A stretch of 64,000 bases of DNA from Ardenticatenales bacterium. Lineage in GTDB: Bacteria > Chloroflexota > Anaerolineae > Promineifilales > Promineifilaceae. The stretch spans positions 62,001 to 126,000 of the forward strand of contig JACKBL010000008.1 of the NCBI GenBank assembly GCA_020634515.1, in the 5' to 3' direction. Under the pieces are notes generated by a model. The model was not told where the DNA came from. It saw only the letters and a program-made list of their open reading frames with translations, and ran no database searches. The position numbers and the translations under genes were made by a program. Positions 50,464-59,466 of this stretch are shown piece after piece. How positions within the stretch are numbered: the stretch's first letter is position 1; the number at the start of each line of letters is the position of its first letter.

Positions 50464-51429
50464 TCAATCCACATCAGCGGGGGTGTCAGACGGGGACAGG
50501 AAGCCTTTCGCCTGCAATTGCTGCTCCAGTTCGTCGAGCGATTTCTCACCGAAGTTACGAATGGCCAGCATGGTTTCCGGGCCGCGTTCCAGCATTTCCA
50601 ACAATTCGCCGACTTTGGTGATACCGGTCCGCTTCAGGGAGTTGAAAACGCGCACACTGAGGTCCAGTTGTTCGATGGGCGTGTCGTAAATTTCGTTGGG
50701 TATGCTTTCTTCTTCTTCTTCTTCCTCTTCAGGAATGAGGGTGTCTTCGCTAATGCCGGCAAACGGGCGAATCTGTTGAATTAAAATTTGCGCCGCCTGT
50801 GCCAGTGCATCTTCAGGCTTGAGTGTGCCATCCGTCCAAACCTTGATCGTCAGGCGGTCGTAGTCCGCGGCTTGCCCATGGCGGGTTTTCTCCACGTCAT
50901 AGGTGACACGTACCACCGGGCTGAATAGGGCATCTACCGGAAGTTCGCCAATCGGCAGGCGTAGGCGGTCTTCCGCGGGCGAGTAGCCACGCCCCGTTTC
51001 CACGGTCATCTCCACTTCCAGGAATGCTTCATCGGAGTCCACCGTGAACAGGTAGAGGTCCGGGTTGATGACCTCCACGTCCGCGGGTGCGTGCAGATCG
51101 GCGGCTGTGACCGTGCCCGCGCCGCGTACTTCCAGGCGCAGGCGGGCGGAATCCACACCGTGCAATTTCAGCCGTAGCTGCTTGACGTTCAGGATGAGGT
51201 GCATCATGTCTTCACGGACATGGGGAATTGCGGAGAACTCGTGCGGCACATCGTTGACGCGAATGGACGTCACCGCCGCTCCTGGCAGGGAAGCCAGCAG
51301 CACACGTCGCAGGGCGTTGCCCAGCGTCGTGCCATAGCCGCGCTCTAGCGGACCAACGACGAATTGGCCGAATTTGGCCGACATCGCGGTGCTTTCGATC
51401 TTGGGTAGAATCAGGTTACTGATAGCCAA
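50464..51429 (-). CDS. rpoA: RNA polymerase alpha subunit
   Basis: A protein of 321 residues. The N-terminal assembly domain has GPLERGYGTTLGNALRRVLLASLPGAAVT and the C-terminal domain has LDLSVRVFNSLKRTGITKVGELLEM, which binds UP elements and activators. The linker is acidic (EEEEEEEE, about residues 242-251). It seeds assembly of core RNA polymerase. It sits in alpha-operon order after rpsD, but with a 233-base gap filled by a palindromic repeat. The ATG start at 51429 follows an AGAGG-like site. Confidence 0.97.
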   Translation of the reverse strand: MAISNLILPKIESTAMSAKFGQFVVGPLERGYGTTLGNALRRVLLASLPGAAVTSIRVNDVPHEFSAIPHVREDMMHLILNVKQLRLKLHGVDSARLRLEVRGAGTVTAADLHAPADVEVINPDLYLFTVDSDEAFLEVEMTVETGRGYSPAEDRLRLPIGELPVDALFSPVVRVTYDVEKTRHGQAADYDRLTIKVWTDGTLKPEDALAQAAQILIQQIRPFAGISEDTLIPEEEEEEEESIPNEIYDTPIEQLDLSVRVFNSLKRTGITKVGELLEMLERGPETMLAIRNFGEKSLDELEQQLQAKGFLSPSDTPADVD

Positions 51430-51449
51430 AGTAAACCTCTCTTTTTCTT

Positions 51450-51538
51450 AGGGTTCGCTCGGAACAAACTTGCGTGTTTCCGTGGCGAAGGAACCCTGCA
51501 AGCGCATCCGTTAGTCCCCAACGAAGGAGCGGATGCGC
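51450..51538. repeat. Composite palindrome element between rpsD and rpoA
   Basis: AGGGTTC (51450) with GAACCCT (51491), followed by GCGCATCCG (51502) with CGGATGCGC (51530). This is the reverse-orientation counterpart of the element at 13457-13554. On the transcribed minus strand it lies in the rpoA leader; two stem-loops there could influence rpoA expression. The remainder of the gap (51539-51662) shows no gene. Confidence 0.75.
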
Positions 51539-51662
51539 CCTTATGTGTGTCAATGCCACAACAACGCCGCGCGGTTGGTGTGCTGTTTTGCGGACTGCCG
51601 GTGCAGGCAAGAAAGCCTGACGCGCGGCTGACGCGCATTTCCGCGACAGCGTCGACGAGCCT

Positions 51663-52301
51663 TTAGCGAGAGTAGTATTCAACGATCAGCTGTTCGTTGA
51701 GGGAGACGTCAATATCTTCCCGCGTAGGCAGGTTCAAGACTTTGGCGGACAAATCAGTGCCGTCCAGGCTTAGCCAGCGCGGCACGCGACGATCGTCGAT
51801 TTCCTCGCGGCGAGCGCGGAAATAGGCGCGGCGGTTACTTTCGGGCCGAATGGAGATTTTGTCACCCGCTTTGACCATCGCCGAGGGGATGGTGGTTTTG
51901 CGATCGTTTAGCATAATGTGTCCGTGCGCTACCAATTGACGCGCTTGTGCGCGCGAGTCTGCCAGACCCAGGCGATAGACCACATTGTCGAGACGGCTTT
52001 CCAGCATGATGAGCAAGTTCGTGCCTGTGAGGCCAGAACCTTGCGTGGCTTTATTGAAGTAATTGTGGAATTGTCGCTCGAAGACACCGTAAATGCGGCG
52101 GGCCTTCTGCTTCTCACGAAGCTGGAGCAGGTAGTCGGACGCGCGACCACGGCGGAATTGATTTTCGCGGCCATGCTGCCCGGGGGGATAGCCACGGCGC
52201 TCAAAAGAGCATTTGGGGGTCATGCAGCGGGACCCCTTGAGGAAGAGCTTTTCGCCTTCGCGGCGACAAAGCTTGCATACGGGACCAGTATATCTAGCCA
52301 A
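51663..52301 (-). CDS. rpsD: 30S ribosomal protein S4
   Basis: A protein of 212 residues that initiates 30S assembly and, in many bacteria, represses its own operon. The N-terminus carries a zinc site, Cys9, Cys12, Cys26 and Cys31 (CKLC, then CMTPKC). The S4 RNA-binding domain ([35 protein letters not shown]) follows. The start is TTG at 52299-52301, chosen because GGAGGT lies six bases upstream and the translation gives the canonical MARYTGP. A hairpin at 52320-52346 in the leader may be a regulatory site. Confidence 0.96.
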   Translation of the reverse strand: MARYTGPVCKLCRREGEKLFLKGSRCMTPKCSFERRGYPPGQHGRENQFRRGRASDYLLQLREKQKARRIYGVFERQFHNYFNKATQGSGLTGTNLLIMLESRLDNVVYRLGLADSRAQARQLVAHGHIMLNDRKTTIPSAMVKAGDKISIRPESNRRAYFRARREEIDDRRVPRWLSLDGTDLSAKVLNLPTREDIDVSLNEQLIVEYYSR

Positions 52302-52605
52302 CTTTACCTCCGAGTCTGGTCTCTGGGGAGATTTTTGCCCCAGAGAGGTCGTTTTAGAGAGGTTTACGGGCTTGGCGACCCTTCTTCCCTCTCCTGATTC
52401 ATGAATCTGTTATGATGATGGCAGCCGGTGATTTACGCGGCAAAAGCCAGCTTGTGCTGTTTTGTGTACAGCGCATACTGGCGTTTTAGTTTTTGCCGTT
52501 GGTGATTTGCCCGGTCTGTCGCTAAACCTGTTTACGTGCGCGAGATGTTGGTTAATGCCGGCACATGGCCAGTTTGCTTACGGCTCTACCGTTGTGTCCG
52601 CGGAA
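52302..52605 (-). other. 304-base gap between rpsK and rpsD with leader hairpin
   Basis: In most genomes rpsK and rpsD nearly touch. Here the gap holds a TGCCGGCA at 52556-52563 and a hairpin near rpsD. I see no gene and no composite repeat in it; it may contain a promoter for rpsD-rpoA-rplQ. Confidence 0.5.
52320..52346 (-). promoter_or_regulatory. Hairpin in the rpsD leader
   Basis: TCTCTGGGG (52320-52328) and CCCCAGAGA (52338-52346) form a perfect 9-bp stem with a nine-base loop, ending 18 bases before the TTG start of rpsD. On the minus strand the loop is CAAAAATCT. A candidate S4 autoregulatory structure or attenuator; inference only. Confidence 0.45.
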
Positions 52606-53001
52606 TCAGACGCGCCGCTTCTTCGGGGGCCGGCAGCCGTTGTGTGGCACGGGTGTCACGTCGTAGATGGCGCGCACGCGCAGGCCGGAGCTTTGCAACG
52701 CACGAATGGCGGATTCGCGCCCGGGGCCAGGCCCGTTGACGATGATGTCGACTTCTTGCATACCATTGTCGCGTGCCAGGCGGGCAGCGTTCTGGCTGGC
52801 GAGACGGGCGGCGTAGGGGGTGCTTTTACGCGAGCCTTTGAAGCCGGAATTGCCGGCACTGGACCAGCAAATCGCATTCCCCTGCATGTCCGTGATAGTG
52901 ATAATCGTATTGTTAAACGTCGCGCGCACGTGGGCCTGCCCCTGCGCGACCATGCGCTTGACCTTTTTCCGTGCGGCTTGTGCTTGTCGTCTACGTCCCA
53001 T
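52606..53001 (-). CDS. rpsK: 30S ribosomal protein S11
   Basis: A protein of 131 residues of normal length. [43 protein letters not shown] and the C-terminal [18 protein letters not shown] are diagnostic. The N-terminal extension is basic ([15 protein letters not shown]). It forms part of the platform near the E site. It follows rpsM in the alpha operon, with a gap of about 150 bases. Confidence 0.97.
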   Translation of the reverse strand: MGRRRQAQAARKKVKRMVAQGQAHVRATFNNTIITITDMQGNAICWSSAGNSGFKGSRKSTPYAARLASQNAARLARDNGMQEVDIIVNGPGPGRESAIRALQSSGLRVRAIYDVTPVPHNGCRPPKKRRV

Positions 53002-53154
53002 TTTTACTCCTGCAAAAGATGACCGGGCGGGTGGTGCGGTCCTTGTGCTTGCCTACCACCCGGCAACCGCGTCACAAAAACACCAGGCGCAACGCCCTCG
53101 TGATGGCTGGATACGCCAGGATAGGTGCGTCACATCCGTGCGGCGGATAAGCGA

Positions 53155-53535
53155 TTACTTGCCCTTGCGGCGGCCACGTCCGGCCACGGTCTTCTTCGGA
53201 CCTTTGCGCGTGCGGGCATTTGTTTTGGTGCGCTGCCCATGCGCGGGCAGGTGGCGGCGGTGGCGCAGGCCACGGTAGCAGCCGATTTCCGTCAGGCGCT
53301 TGATGTTCATGTGGACATCGCGGCGCAGGTCGCCTTCTACGATGTGGTCGCTGGCGATGACCTGGCGCAGACGGGTAATTTCTGCTTCGGACAGATCCTT
53401 GACCCGGGTGTCCGGGTTGATCTCCGTCTGGGCCAGAATGCTCTGGCTGGTCTTTTTGCCAATGCCGTAGATGTAGGTCAGGCTAATTTCTACCCGCTTG
53501 TTGTTGGGGATGTCAATGCCGGCAATACGAGCCAT
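53155..53535 (-). CDS. rpsM: 30S ribosomal protein S13
   Basis: A protein of 126 residues. [34 protein letters not shown] at the N-terminus and [28 protein letters not shown] at the C-terminus are family signatures. It contacts the P-site tRNA and L5 in the head of the 30S subunit. It follows rpmJ by about 55 bases. Confidence 0.97.
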   Translation of the reverse strand: MARIAGIDIPNNKRVEISLTYIYGIGKKTSQSILAQTEINPDTRVKDLSEAEITRLRQVIASDHIVEGDLRRDVHMNIKRLTEIGCYRGLRHRRHLPAHGQRTKTNARTRKGPKKTVAGRGRRKGK

Positions 53536-53589
53536 ATGTTCCTCTCAAAATCTCCAGTGCAGAATAAGGCAACCGCAGCGCGCCGCCTT

Positions 53590-53703
53590 CTATCCCTGAC
53601 GTTGTTTGTGATTCGGGTTGACGCAAATAACGCGCACGACGCCCTTGCGCTTGACAACTTTGCATTTAGGACAACGCCGCTTGACTGATGCTGATACTTT
53701 CAT
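53590..53703 (-). CDS. rpmJ: 50S ribosomal protein L36
   Basis: A small gene of 37 codons, translated by hand. It reads [20 protein letters not shown] and continues to [10 protein letters not shown]. Cys11, Cys14, Cys27 and His32 form the zinc knuckle of the zinc-binding L36 type. An AGGAG site precedes the ATG. It lies between map and rpsM, where infA would normally sit directly before it; only 68 bases separate it from the map stop, so infA is absent here. Confidence 0.95.
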   Translation of the reverse strand: MKVSASVKRRCPKCKVVKRKGVVRVICVNPNHKQRQG

Positions 53704-53771
53704 TGTCACCTACTCCTGATGCGGCTGCCTGAGGTGAACGTTGGTTGGCAAACCGCGCCAAACGCTCCTTT

Positions 53772-54539
53772 TTACGGAAGCGTCAGTATTTCCGGGCCAT
53801 TATCCGTAATGGCAATCGTATGTTCAAAATGAGCCGTAAGTTTGCCATCTTTTGCGGCAACTGTCCACTGATCAGGCATGACGATTACATCTTTCTTGCC
53901 TTGCAGCACCATTGGCTCAATGGCAAACGTCATCCGCGGGCGCAGCCTCACGCCTCGCCCCGCCTTGCCATAGTTCGGTACATGTGGTTCCTCGTGCATG
54001 GAGCGGCCAACACCGTGCCCGCCATAGCCGCGTACCACGTTGTACCCATGACTTTCGACGTGGTCCTGAATGGCCGCGGAGATGTCGCCAATGCGATTCC
54101 CGGCCACTGCCTGCGCGATGCCTAATTGCAGCGCCTGTTCCGTTACGGTCAGCAGCATTTCGACTTCCGCGCTTACCGAACCTACCCCGATGCTGAAGGC
54201 GGAATCGCCAATGTATCCCTTGAACAACGTCCCACAATCGATACTTACCAGGTCCCCTTCGCGGATGATGCGTTTGCTGCTGGGGATGGCGTGTACCAGT
54301 TCTTCGTTAATGCAGGTGTTGAGCGCGCCCGGGTAGGGAGGGAGTTTTCCACCAAAGGAATATCCTTTGAAGATGGGTGTGGCTCCGTGCTTCTCCAGCA
54401 CGCGCTCGGCAATGTCGTTAAGGTACAGGGTGGTGACGCCAGGATGAATGGCCTCGCGCACCGCTTCCAGCACATGGGCGTTGATGCGTCCGGCCTCGCG
54501 CATCGTTTTGAGTTCCGATTGCGACTTCAGGATGATCAT
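53772..54539 (-). CDS. map: Methionine aminopeptidase, type I
   Basis: A cytosolic metalloprotease of 255 residues that removes the initiator Met. Metal ligands and substrate residues are visible in SIDCGTLFKGYIGDSAFS (two Asp), GGHGVGRSMHEEPHVPNYG (His) and MTFAIEPM (Glu), with a final Glu in the C-terminal FEHTIAIT. No N-terminal zinc domain is present, so it is type Ia. Its start overlaps the adk stop by four bases, which indicates coupled translation. Confidence 0.96.
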   Translation of the reverse strand: MIILKSQSELKTMREAGRINAHVLEAVREAIHPGVTTLYLNDIAERVLEKHGATPIFKGYSFGGKLPPYPGALNTCINEELVHAIPSSKRIIREGDLVSIDCGTLFKGYIGDSAFSIGVGSVSAEVEMLLTVTEQALQLGIAQAVAGNRIGDISAAIQDHVESHGYNVVRGYGGHGVGRSMHEEPHVPNYGKAGRGVRLRPRMTFAIEPMVLQGKKDVIVMPDQWTVAAKDGKLTAHFEHTIAITDNGPEILTLP

Positions 54540-55108
54540 GCTGCTTCTTTGATGACTTTCGCCAGGTCTTGGAAAACGGCGTCAATGGGCTGTTCTCCAT
54601 TGACTTCTACCAAAAGCCCGCGTTCCTTGTAGAAATCGAGCAGCGGTTGCGTTTGTTCCTGATAGACGCGCATACGGGTGCGGATGGTCTCTTCATTGTC
54701 GTCCGCGCGCCCTTCGATTTCCGCTCGTTTGAGCAGGCGCCGCACCAACACGTCTTGATCGACGTTGATGTAGGGGACGACGTTGATGTTTGCGTTCATT
54801 TCGGCCAGTAATCCGGCCAGTGCTTCTGCTTGTGCGCGCGTGCGCGGGAAACCGTCCAGGATGGCGCCGCCCTGGCAATCAGGACGGGAGAGGCGGTCTT
54901 TGACCATGCCCACGGTCACTTCATCGGGAACGAGTTTGCCGGCATCCATGTAAGACTTTGCCAGCATGCCCAGTTGGGTTTCATTCCTCAAGTTTTCGCG
55001 GAACAGATCACCCGTCGCCACTTGTGGTAAACCCAGTGCTTCTTGTAACTTCTTCGCCTGGGTTCCTTTGCCGGCGCCCGGTGCGCCCATTAACACCACG
55101 AACTTCAT
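54536..55108 (-). CDS. adk: Adenylate kinase (short form)
   Basis: A cytosolic enzyme of 190 residues that interconverts 2 ADP with ATP and AMP. The P-loop GAPGAGKGT is near residue 8, DGFPRTRAQAEAL is the AMP-binding segment, and the lid is short (RAEIEGRADDNEETIRTRM), without the four-Cys zinc lid found in many Gram-positive bacteria. It overlaps secY by one base (TAATG) and map by four bases. Confidence 0.96.
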   Translation of the reverse strand: MKFVVLMGAPGAGKGTQAKKLQEALGLPQVATGDLFRENLRNETQLGMLAKSYMDAGKLVPDEVTVGMVKDRLSRPDCQGGAILDGFPRTRAQAEALAGLLAEMNANINVVPYINVDQDVLVRRLLKRAEIEGRADDNEETIRTRMRVYQEQTQPLLDFYKERGLLVEVNGEQPIDAVFQDLAKVIKEAA

Positions 55109-56460
55109 TACTTTATGAATCCTTCGTAATGACGCATGAGCAGTTGTGCTTCCAGTTGTCGCATGGTGTCGATAACGACGCCGACGACGATGATCAGCCC
55201 CGCGCCATTCACTACGAGGACGCTTTGTTCCAGACCCTGGATGTTGAGAATGCCGGCAACCAGTTCCATAATACCCGGCATCACCGCCACGATACCCAGG
55301 AACAACGCGCCCACCAACGTGATGCGTCGCACCACGGACATAATGTAATCGGCCGTCTTCTTACCCGGACGAATACCGGGGATAAAGCCGCCCTGTCGCT
55401 GCAAGGTCGTCGGTAGCTTCTGCTGTTGTACCATCACGTCCGTGTAGAAGAAAGTGAAGCCCACGACCAACAGGAAATAGAGTGTCCAATAGACAAAGCC
55501 CGTATTTTGCCCAAACGTGTTGGCAATACCCGTTGCGACCTTGCTGATGAACCCTTCATTGGAAGCCGTGATGAAGAATTGCGCCATCAACGCGGGGAAG
55601 GCGATCAACGACTGCGCGAAGATGATCGGGATCATGCCCGCCGTATTCACCTTGAGCGGCACGTGCGTACTCTGTCCCTGATAAATCTTGCGCCCGCGCA
55701 CCCGCCGTCCATATTGCACGGGAATGCGCCGCTGCCCTTCCTGAATAACCACGATGACGAGAATGGTGGCTACGGTGATCACCACAAAGGCGATAATCGT
55801 AAAGATGCGCGCCACCTGTTCGGGAATGGTGAATAGCTGCGCCAGATTTGCGGGAATGCGCGAGACAATGCCGCCAAAGATGATCAACGAAACGCCTTGC
55901 CCGATACCATTTTCCGTGATCAACTCGCCGAGCCAGATGGCAAACATCGTGCCCGCCGTCATCGCCACCAGCGTGGTCAGGGTGGGCAGGATGTTGCTGG
56001 CCGGGCTAAAGCCGAAATGGGGCATGATCTGCTCCAGACCGCCAATGCTGAAGCCGATCAGACGAATCTGACCTACAGCTTGCAAGAGTCCCAGCGGAAT
56101 GGTCATGTAATAGGTGATTTTGTTTATCCGGTTACGCCCCGATTCCCCTTCGGAAGCCATTTCTTCCAACTGGGGAACAATCGGCTGCAACAACTGGATG
56201 ATAATGGAGGCGGTGATGTAGGGATAAACCCCCAGGGCCATGACGGAGAAGTTGCGTACCGCGCCGCCGGAAAGCAGGTTGAGAACCTCGATCAGGCTAT
56301 TGCTCGTTTGCTGGGTACGAAACGCCTCCCAGGCAATCAAATCAACGCCCGGTACGGGGATGTTGGATACCAGACGGTAAATCACCAGCATGGCCACGGT
56401 GTATAGAATACGCCGGCGCAGGTCTGGCAAAGCAAAGGCATTGCGTACGGACTCAATCAT
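55108..56460 (-). CDS. secY: Protein translocase subunit SecY
   Basis: An inner-membrane protein of 450 residues with ten membrane helices, the channel of the general secretion system. Family stretches include FALPDLRRRILYTVAMLVIYR, the plug region after helix 1, NSLIEVLNLLSGGAVRNFSVMALGVYPYI and the cytosolic loop RRIPVQYGRRVRGRKIYQGQSTHVPLKVN, which docks SecA and ribosomes. The start overlaps the rplO stop by four bases. It serves the many secreted proteins and lipoproteins encoded elsewhere in this window. Confidence 0.97.
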   Translation of the reverse strand: MIESVRNAFALPDLRRRILYTVAMLVIYRLVSNIPVPGVDLIAWEAFRTQQTSNSLIEVLNLLSGGAVRNFSVMALGVYPYITASIIIQLLQPIVPQLEEMASEGESGRNRINKITYYMTIPLGLLQAVGQIRLIGFSIGGLEQIMPHFGFSPASNILPTLTTLVAMTAGTMFAIWLGELITENGIGQGVSLIIFGGIVSRIPANLAQLFTIPEQVARIFTIIAFVVITVATILVIVVIQEGQRRIPVQYGRRVRGRKIYQGQSTHVPLKVNTAGMIPIIFAQSLIAFPALMAQFFITASNEGFISKVATGIANTFGQNTGFVYWTLYFLLVVGFTFFYTDVMVQQQKLPTTLQRQGGFIPGIRPGKKTADYIMSVVRRITLVGALFLGIVAVMPGIMELVAGILNIQGLEQSVLVVNGAGLIIVVGVVIDTMRQLEAQLLMRHYEGFIK

Positions 56461-56903
56461 GAGATCACCTCAGCGGTTCCACCCGCGGCCTCGATCTTTT
56501 CCCGGGCTGATTTGGAAAAACGGTGCGCTTTGATGTGTAAAGCAACGCTGATTTCCCCGTCACCGAGGATGACGACGGGATCAGTTGGCTTCTTGACGAG
56601 ACCAACCGCGGACATAATGTAGGGGTCAAGATGAGTGCCGGCATCCAGTTCCGACAAATCGCGCAAATTAACCGGTGTATACTCTACCTTGCGAATGTTT
56701 GTAAAGCCCCGCTTGTACGGCAGACGACGGGCCAGCGGAAGCTGACCACCCTCAAAATAGACGCCTTTCACGCCGCCGCTGCGGGCATTTTGACCTTTGG
56801 TACCACGGCCGGCTGTCTTGCCTTGACCCGCCGAAATACCACGACCCACTCGCTTACGCTTTTTCCTGGAACCAGGATCCGGACGCAGATCGTGCAGTTT
56901 CAT
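56457..56903 (-). CDS. rplO: 50S ribosomal protein L15
   Basis: A protein of 148 residues. LHDLRPDPGSRKKRKRVGRGISAGQGKTAGRGTKGQ at the N-terminus is the basic extension that threads into 23S rRNA, and FEGGQLPLARRLPYKRGF is diagnostic. It abuts rpmD, whose stop ends at 56904, and overlaps secY by four bases. Confidence 0.97.
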   Translation of the reverse strand: MKLHDLRPDPGSRKKRKRVGRGISAGQGKTAGRGTKGQNARSGGVKGVYFEGGQLPLARRLPYKRGFTNIRKVEYTPVNLRDLSELDAGTHLDPYIMSAVGLVKKPTDPVVILGDGEISVALHIKAHRFSKSAREKIEAAGGTAEVIS

Positions 56904-57086
56904 TTACTTCACCTCTTCCACCGTCAGCAAATGGCTGACCTTGTTAATCATACCACGGATAACAGGAGTATCCTCCCGCACCACGGTCTGATGCAGGCGG
57001 CGCAATCCCAGCGCCTTAATTGTTGCTTTTTGACTCTTTTCGTAGCCAATCGCACTTTTGCTGTAGGTAATTTGCAGCTTTGCCAT
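56904..57086 (-). CDS. rpmD: 50S ribosomal protein L30
   Basis: A protein of 60 residues from the ATG at 57084-57086; the longer frame overlaps the rpsE stop and has no similarity. [39 protein letters not shown] is the typical L30 core, followed by [15 protein letters not shown]. It begins two bases after the rpsE stop codon. Confidence 0.95.
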   Translation of the reverse strand: MAKLQITYSKSAIGYEKSQKATIKALGLRRLHQTVVREDTPVIRGMINKVSHLLTVEEVK

Positions 57087-57088
57087 GA

Positions 57089-57634
57089 TCAACCCCGCCA
57101 TTGCTTGCGCGCCCAGAACGGGGTCACTTCCAGGATGTTTTCCTTGCCTCGTTCCGCGGCTTCCTGTTGTACGTTCTTCAACTGGTGCAGGCCGTCCAAC
57201 GTCGCCAGAATGACGTTCAACACATTCGCGCTGCCCAACGATTTGGACAAAATGTTTTTATAGCCTGCCGCTTCAACTACCGCGCGTACGCCGCCGCCAG
57301 CGATAACGCCCGTGCCGGGGGCGGCCGGTTTCAACAGCACCTTGGCCGCGCCATGCCGCCCGATCACCTCATGCGGGATCGTCGTGCCCACCATCGACAC
57401 CTTAGTCATGGATTTGCGGGCCGTATCCAGGGCTTTGCGGATAGCGTCAGGGACGGAACGGGCCTTGCCCATGCCAAAGCCGACGTTGCCTTTGTTGTCG
57501 CCAACGACGACGACGACCCGGAACGAGAAACGGCGGCCACCCTTAATGACTTTGGCCACACGCTTAATGTCAATGATTCGCTCGTCGAATTCATCTCGTT
57601 CCTGGTCACGAAATGATTGTCTTCTCTGACCCAT
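57089..57634 (-). CDS. rpsE: 30S ribosomal protein S5
   Basis: A protein of 181 residues. The double-stranded RNA-binding N-domain has [29 protein letters not shown], and the C-domain has [34 protein letters not shown]. It takes part in decoding fidelity and mRNA unwinding. Upstream, a 249-base gap with a tandem repeat separates it from rplR, where the genes are normally adjacent. Confidence 0.97.
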   Translation of the reverse strand: MGQRRQSFRDQERDEFDERIIDIKRVAKVIKGGRRFSFRVVVVVGDNKGNVGFGMGKARSVPDAIRKALDTARKSMTKVSMVGTTIPHEVIGRHGAAKVLLKPAAPGTGVIAGGGVRAVVEAAGYKNILSKSLGSANVLNVILATLDGLHQLKNVQQEAAERGKENILEVTPFWARKQWRG

Positions 57635-57700
57635 GCTTCTCTCCTGAAGGATCGCTCTCGCGTTAATGATGCCGCCTGAGCGACACGCCCGCGAGCATTA

Positions 57701-57885
57701 GGGCGCTTCCGTATGCGCGATTGGCATTGACGGAGGCGCTGAAAGGGTTCTTGCTTGTCGGATAGTCCAAAGTCAATTTTGCACGAACCCTTCGGGCGCA
57801 TCCGTTTACGAGTTTGGCATTGACGGAGGCGCTGAAAGGGTTCTTCCTTGTCGGATAGTCCAAAGTCAATTTTGCACGAACCCTT
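57701..57885. repeat. Tandem 93-bp repeat between rplR and rpsE
   Basis: Two copies, 57701-57793 and 57794-57885. Each starts GGGCGC(T/A)TCCGT and carries TTGGCATTGACGGAGGCGCT, then an AAGGGTTC...GAACCCTT hairpin. The copies of the hairpin part are nearly identical. The repeat reaches into the rplR stop codon (57884-57886), which is formed by the end of the GAACCCTTA arm. Related to the composite elements at 13405 and 51450. Confidence 0.85.
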
Positions 57886-58246
57886 AGAATTGAAGGCCGC
57901 CCTCACGAGCGCCATCAGCCAGGGCCTTGATACGCCCATGATAAAGGTATCCACCACGGTCAAACACAACCTGGTTGATTCCTTGCTCTTTGGCGCGTTC
58001 AGCTACGGCCTTGCCGACCAGCGTGGCCTGTTCCTTCTTCGTCTTTCCCGCCATCTGCGCAACCAGTTTCTTGTCCACAGTGGACGCGGCCGCTAACGTA
58101 TGTCCTGCTTCATCGTCGATCACCTGAGCATAAATATGATCGAGACTACGGAATACATTCAGGCGGGGACGCGTCGCCGTTCCCGAAAGCTTCATGCGAA
58201 TGCGGCGCTGACGACGTTTACGCGCTTCTCTGGATTTAATAGACAT
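57884..58246 (-). CDS. rplR: 50S ribosomal protein L18
   Basis: A protein of 120 residues that binds 5S r[51 protein letters not shown] and the C-terminal [26 protein letters not shown] are diagnostic. The stop codon lies within the end of the tandem repeat. It starts 11 bases after the rplF stop. Confidence 0.97.
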   Translation of the reverse strand: MSIKSREARKRRQRRIRMKLSGTATRPRLNVFRSLDHIYAQVIDDEAGHTLAAASTVDKKLVAQMAGKTKKEQATLVGKAVAERAKEQGINQVVFDRGGYLYHGRIKALADGAREGGLQF

Positions 58247-58257
58247 CGTCTCTACCT

Positions 58258-58800
58258 CTAAACTTTACCAGCTTTACCAGCCTTGCGGCGAATAGTCTCA
58301 TCAGCGTAGCGAATTCCTTTGCCTTTGTATGGCTCCGGGGGACGCTGTTTGCGGATATTGGCGCAGATTTCACCCAATACCTGTTTGTCGTTGGCCGTTA
58401 CCACAATGCTCTTGCCGCGGTTTTCCACCTCGAACTTCAGGTCATGTGGCGGAACCACGGTAACAGGATGGGAATAACCTACGAAGAGTACGAGGTCCTG
58501 CCCCTGCATTTCCGCGCGGTAGCCGACACCTTCGATCTCCAGGCGTTTCTTGAAGCCTTCACTGACGCCAACAACCATGTTGTTCAGGAGGGCGCGCGTC
58601 AGGCCGTGTAGGGCGCGATGCTCTCGTGTATCACTAGGACGACTCACGCGCAAGATGCCGGCATCCGCCTCAACAATCATATCCGGGTGCAGTTGCTGTG
58701 ACAGTTTGCCCCTGGGGCCGGTCACTGTCACAAAAGACCCGTCAATTTCCACTTTTACACCTGCCGGAACAGGGACAGGCATTTTTCCTATTCGGGACAT
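58258..58800 (-). CDS. rplF: 50S ribosomal protein L6
   Basis: A protein of 180 residues, typical length. [32 protein letters not shown] at the N-terminus and [26 protein letters not shown] at the C-terminus identify L6, which lies near the factor-binding site of the 50S subunit. Spacing to rpsH is 12 bases. Confidence 0.97.
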   Translation of the reverse strand: MSRIGKMPVPVPAGVKVEIDGSFVTVTGPRGKLSQQLHPDMIVEADAGILRVSRPSDTREHRALHGLTRALLNNMVVGVSEGFKKRLEIEGVGYRAEMQGQDLVLFVGYSHPVTVVPPHDLKFEVENRGKSIVVTANDKQVLGEICANIRKQRPPEPYKGKGIRYADETIRRKAGKAGKV

Positions 58801-58812
58801 GCCATACCTCTT

Positions 58813-59220
58813 CTACCAAATCTTGCACAGGACTTCACCACCGACGCCCAGACGGCGGGCTTTACTGTCGGTCATGACACCCCGTGAGGTTGTCAATACG
58901 GCGATTCCCATGCCATTCAGCACCCAGGGAATCTCGGTTTTTCCTACATACACGCGGCGACCTGGCTTGCTCACACGTTCCAGGCCAGTAATAACCGAGT
59001 GGCGTGTACGCCGGTCACCGATGTACTTCAACTGCACCCGCAAAACCGATTGTGGTTGCTCGGGCAATACGATGAAGTCATCAATGTAACCTTCTTCCTT
59101 CAAAACGGACGCCAGCGCCTCTTTGATTCTGGAATGGGGCATGCTAACGGATTTATGTTCCCGTTCTACTGCATTTCTTATACGCGTGAGCATATCAGCA
59201 ATTGGATCACTCATTGACAT
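58813..59220 (-). CDS. rpsH: 30S ribosomal protein S8
   Basis: A protein of 135 residues (133 if the second ATG is used). [42 protein letters not shown] and the C-terminal [31 protein letters not shown] are family hallmarks. S8 binds 16S rRNA helix 21 and often represses the spc operon. It follows rpsN by 13 bases. Confidence 0.97.
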   Translation of the reverse strand: MSMSDPIADMLTRIRNAVEREHKSVSMPHSRIKEALASVLKEEGYIDDFIVLPEQPQSVLRVQLKYIGDRRTRHSVITGLERVSKPGRRVYVGKTEIPWVLNGMGIAVLTTSRGVMTDSKARRLGVGGEVLCKIW

Positions 59221-59233
59221 GATGCACCTACCT

Positions 59234-59416
59234 CTACCAACTTGCCTTCACAACGCCCGGAATGTTCCCCTTCAGGGCTTCTTCACGGAAGCAGATGCGA
59301 CACAATCCAAAACGACGCATGTAGCCACGTGGCCGACCACACAACTTGCAGCGATTCCGCACCCGAACCTTGTATTTACGCTTGGTTTCCCGCGCAATCA
59401 TGGATTTCTTGGCCAT
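59234..59416 (-). CDS. rpsN: 30S ribosomal protein S14, zinc type
   Basis: A protein of 60 residues, the short zinc-binding (type Z) form. Cys23, Cys26, Cys39 and Cys42 (CKLC and CRIC) hold the metal. [22 protein letters not shown] and [18 protein letters not shown] are typical. It lies between rplE and rpsH as in most spc operons. Confidence 0.97.
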   Translation of the reverse strand: MAKKSMIARETKRKYKVRVRNRCKLCGRPRGYMRRFGLCRICFREEALKGNIPGVVKASW

Positions 59417-59466
59417 ATCTTTGTCCTTATCTCTCAGTCACAACGGATGGTGTCTATCAAACTGGC

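Noticed and set aside
57701..57885. Tandem direct repeat as a CRISPR array
   Set aside because: Only two units, no unique spacers, each unit internally palindromic over most of its length, and no cas gene nearby.
57406..57969. Open frame with repeated peptide GSCKIDFGLSDK
   Set aside because: It is the translation of the 93-bp tandem repeat and overlaps rpsE and rplR.
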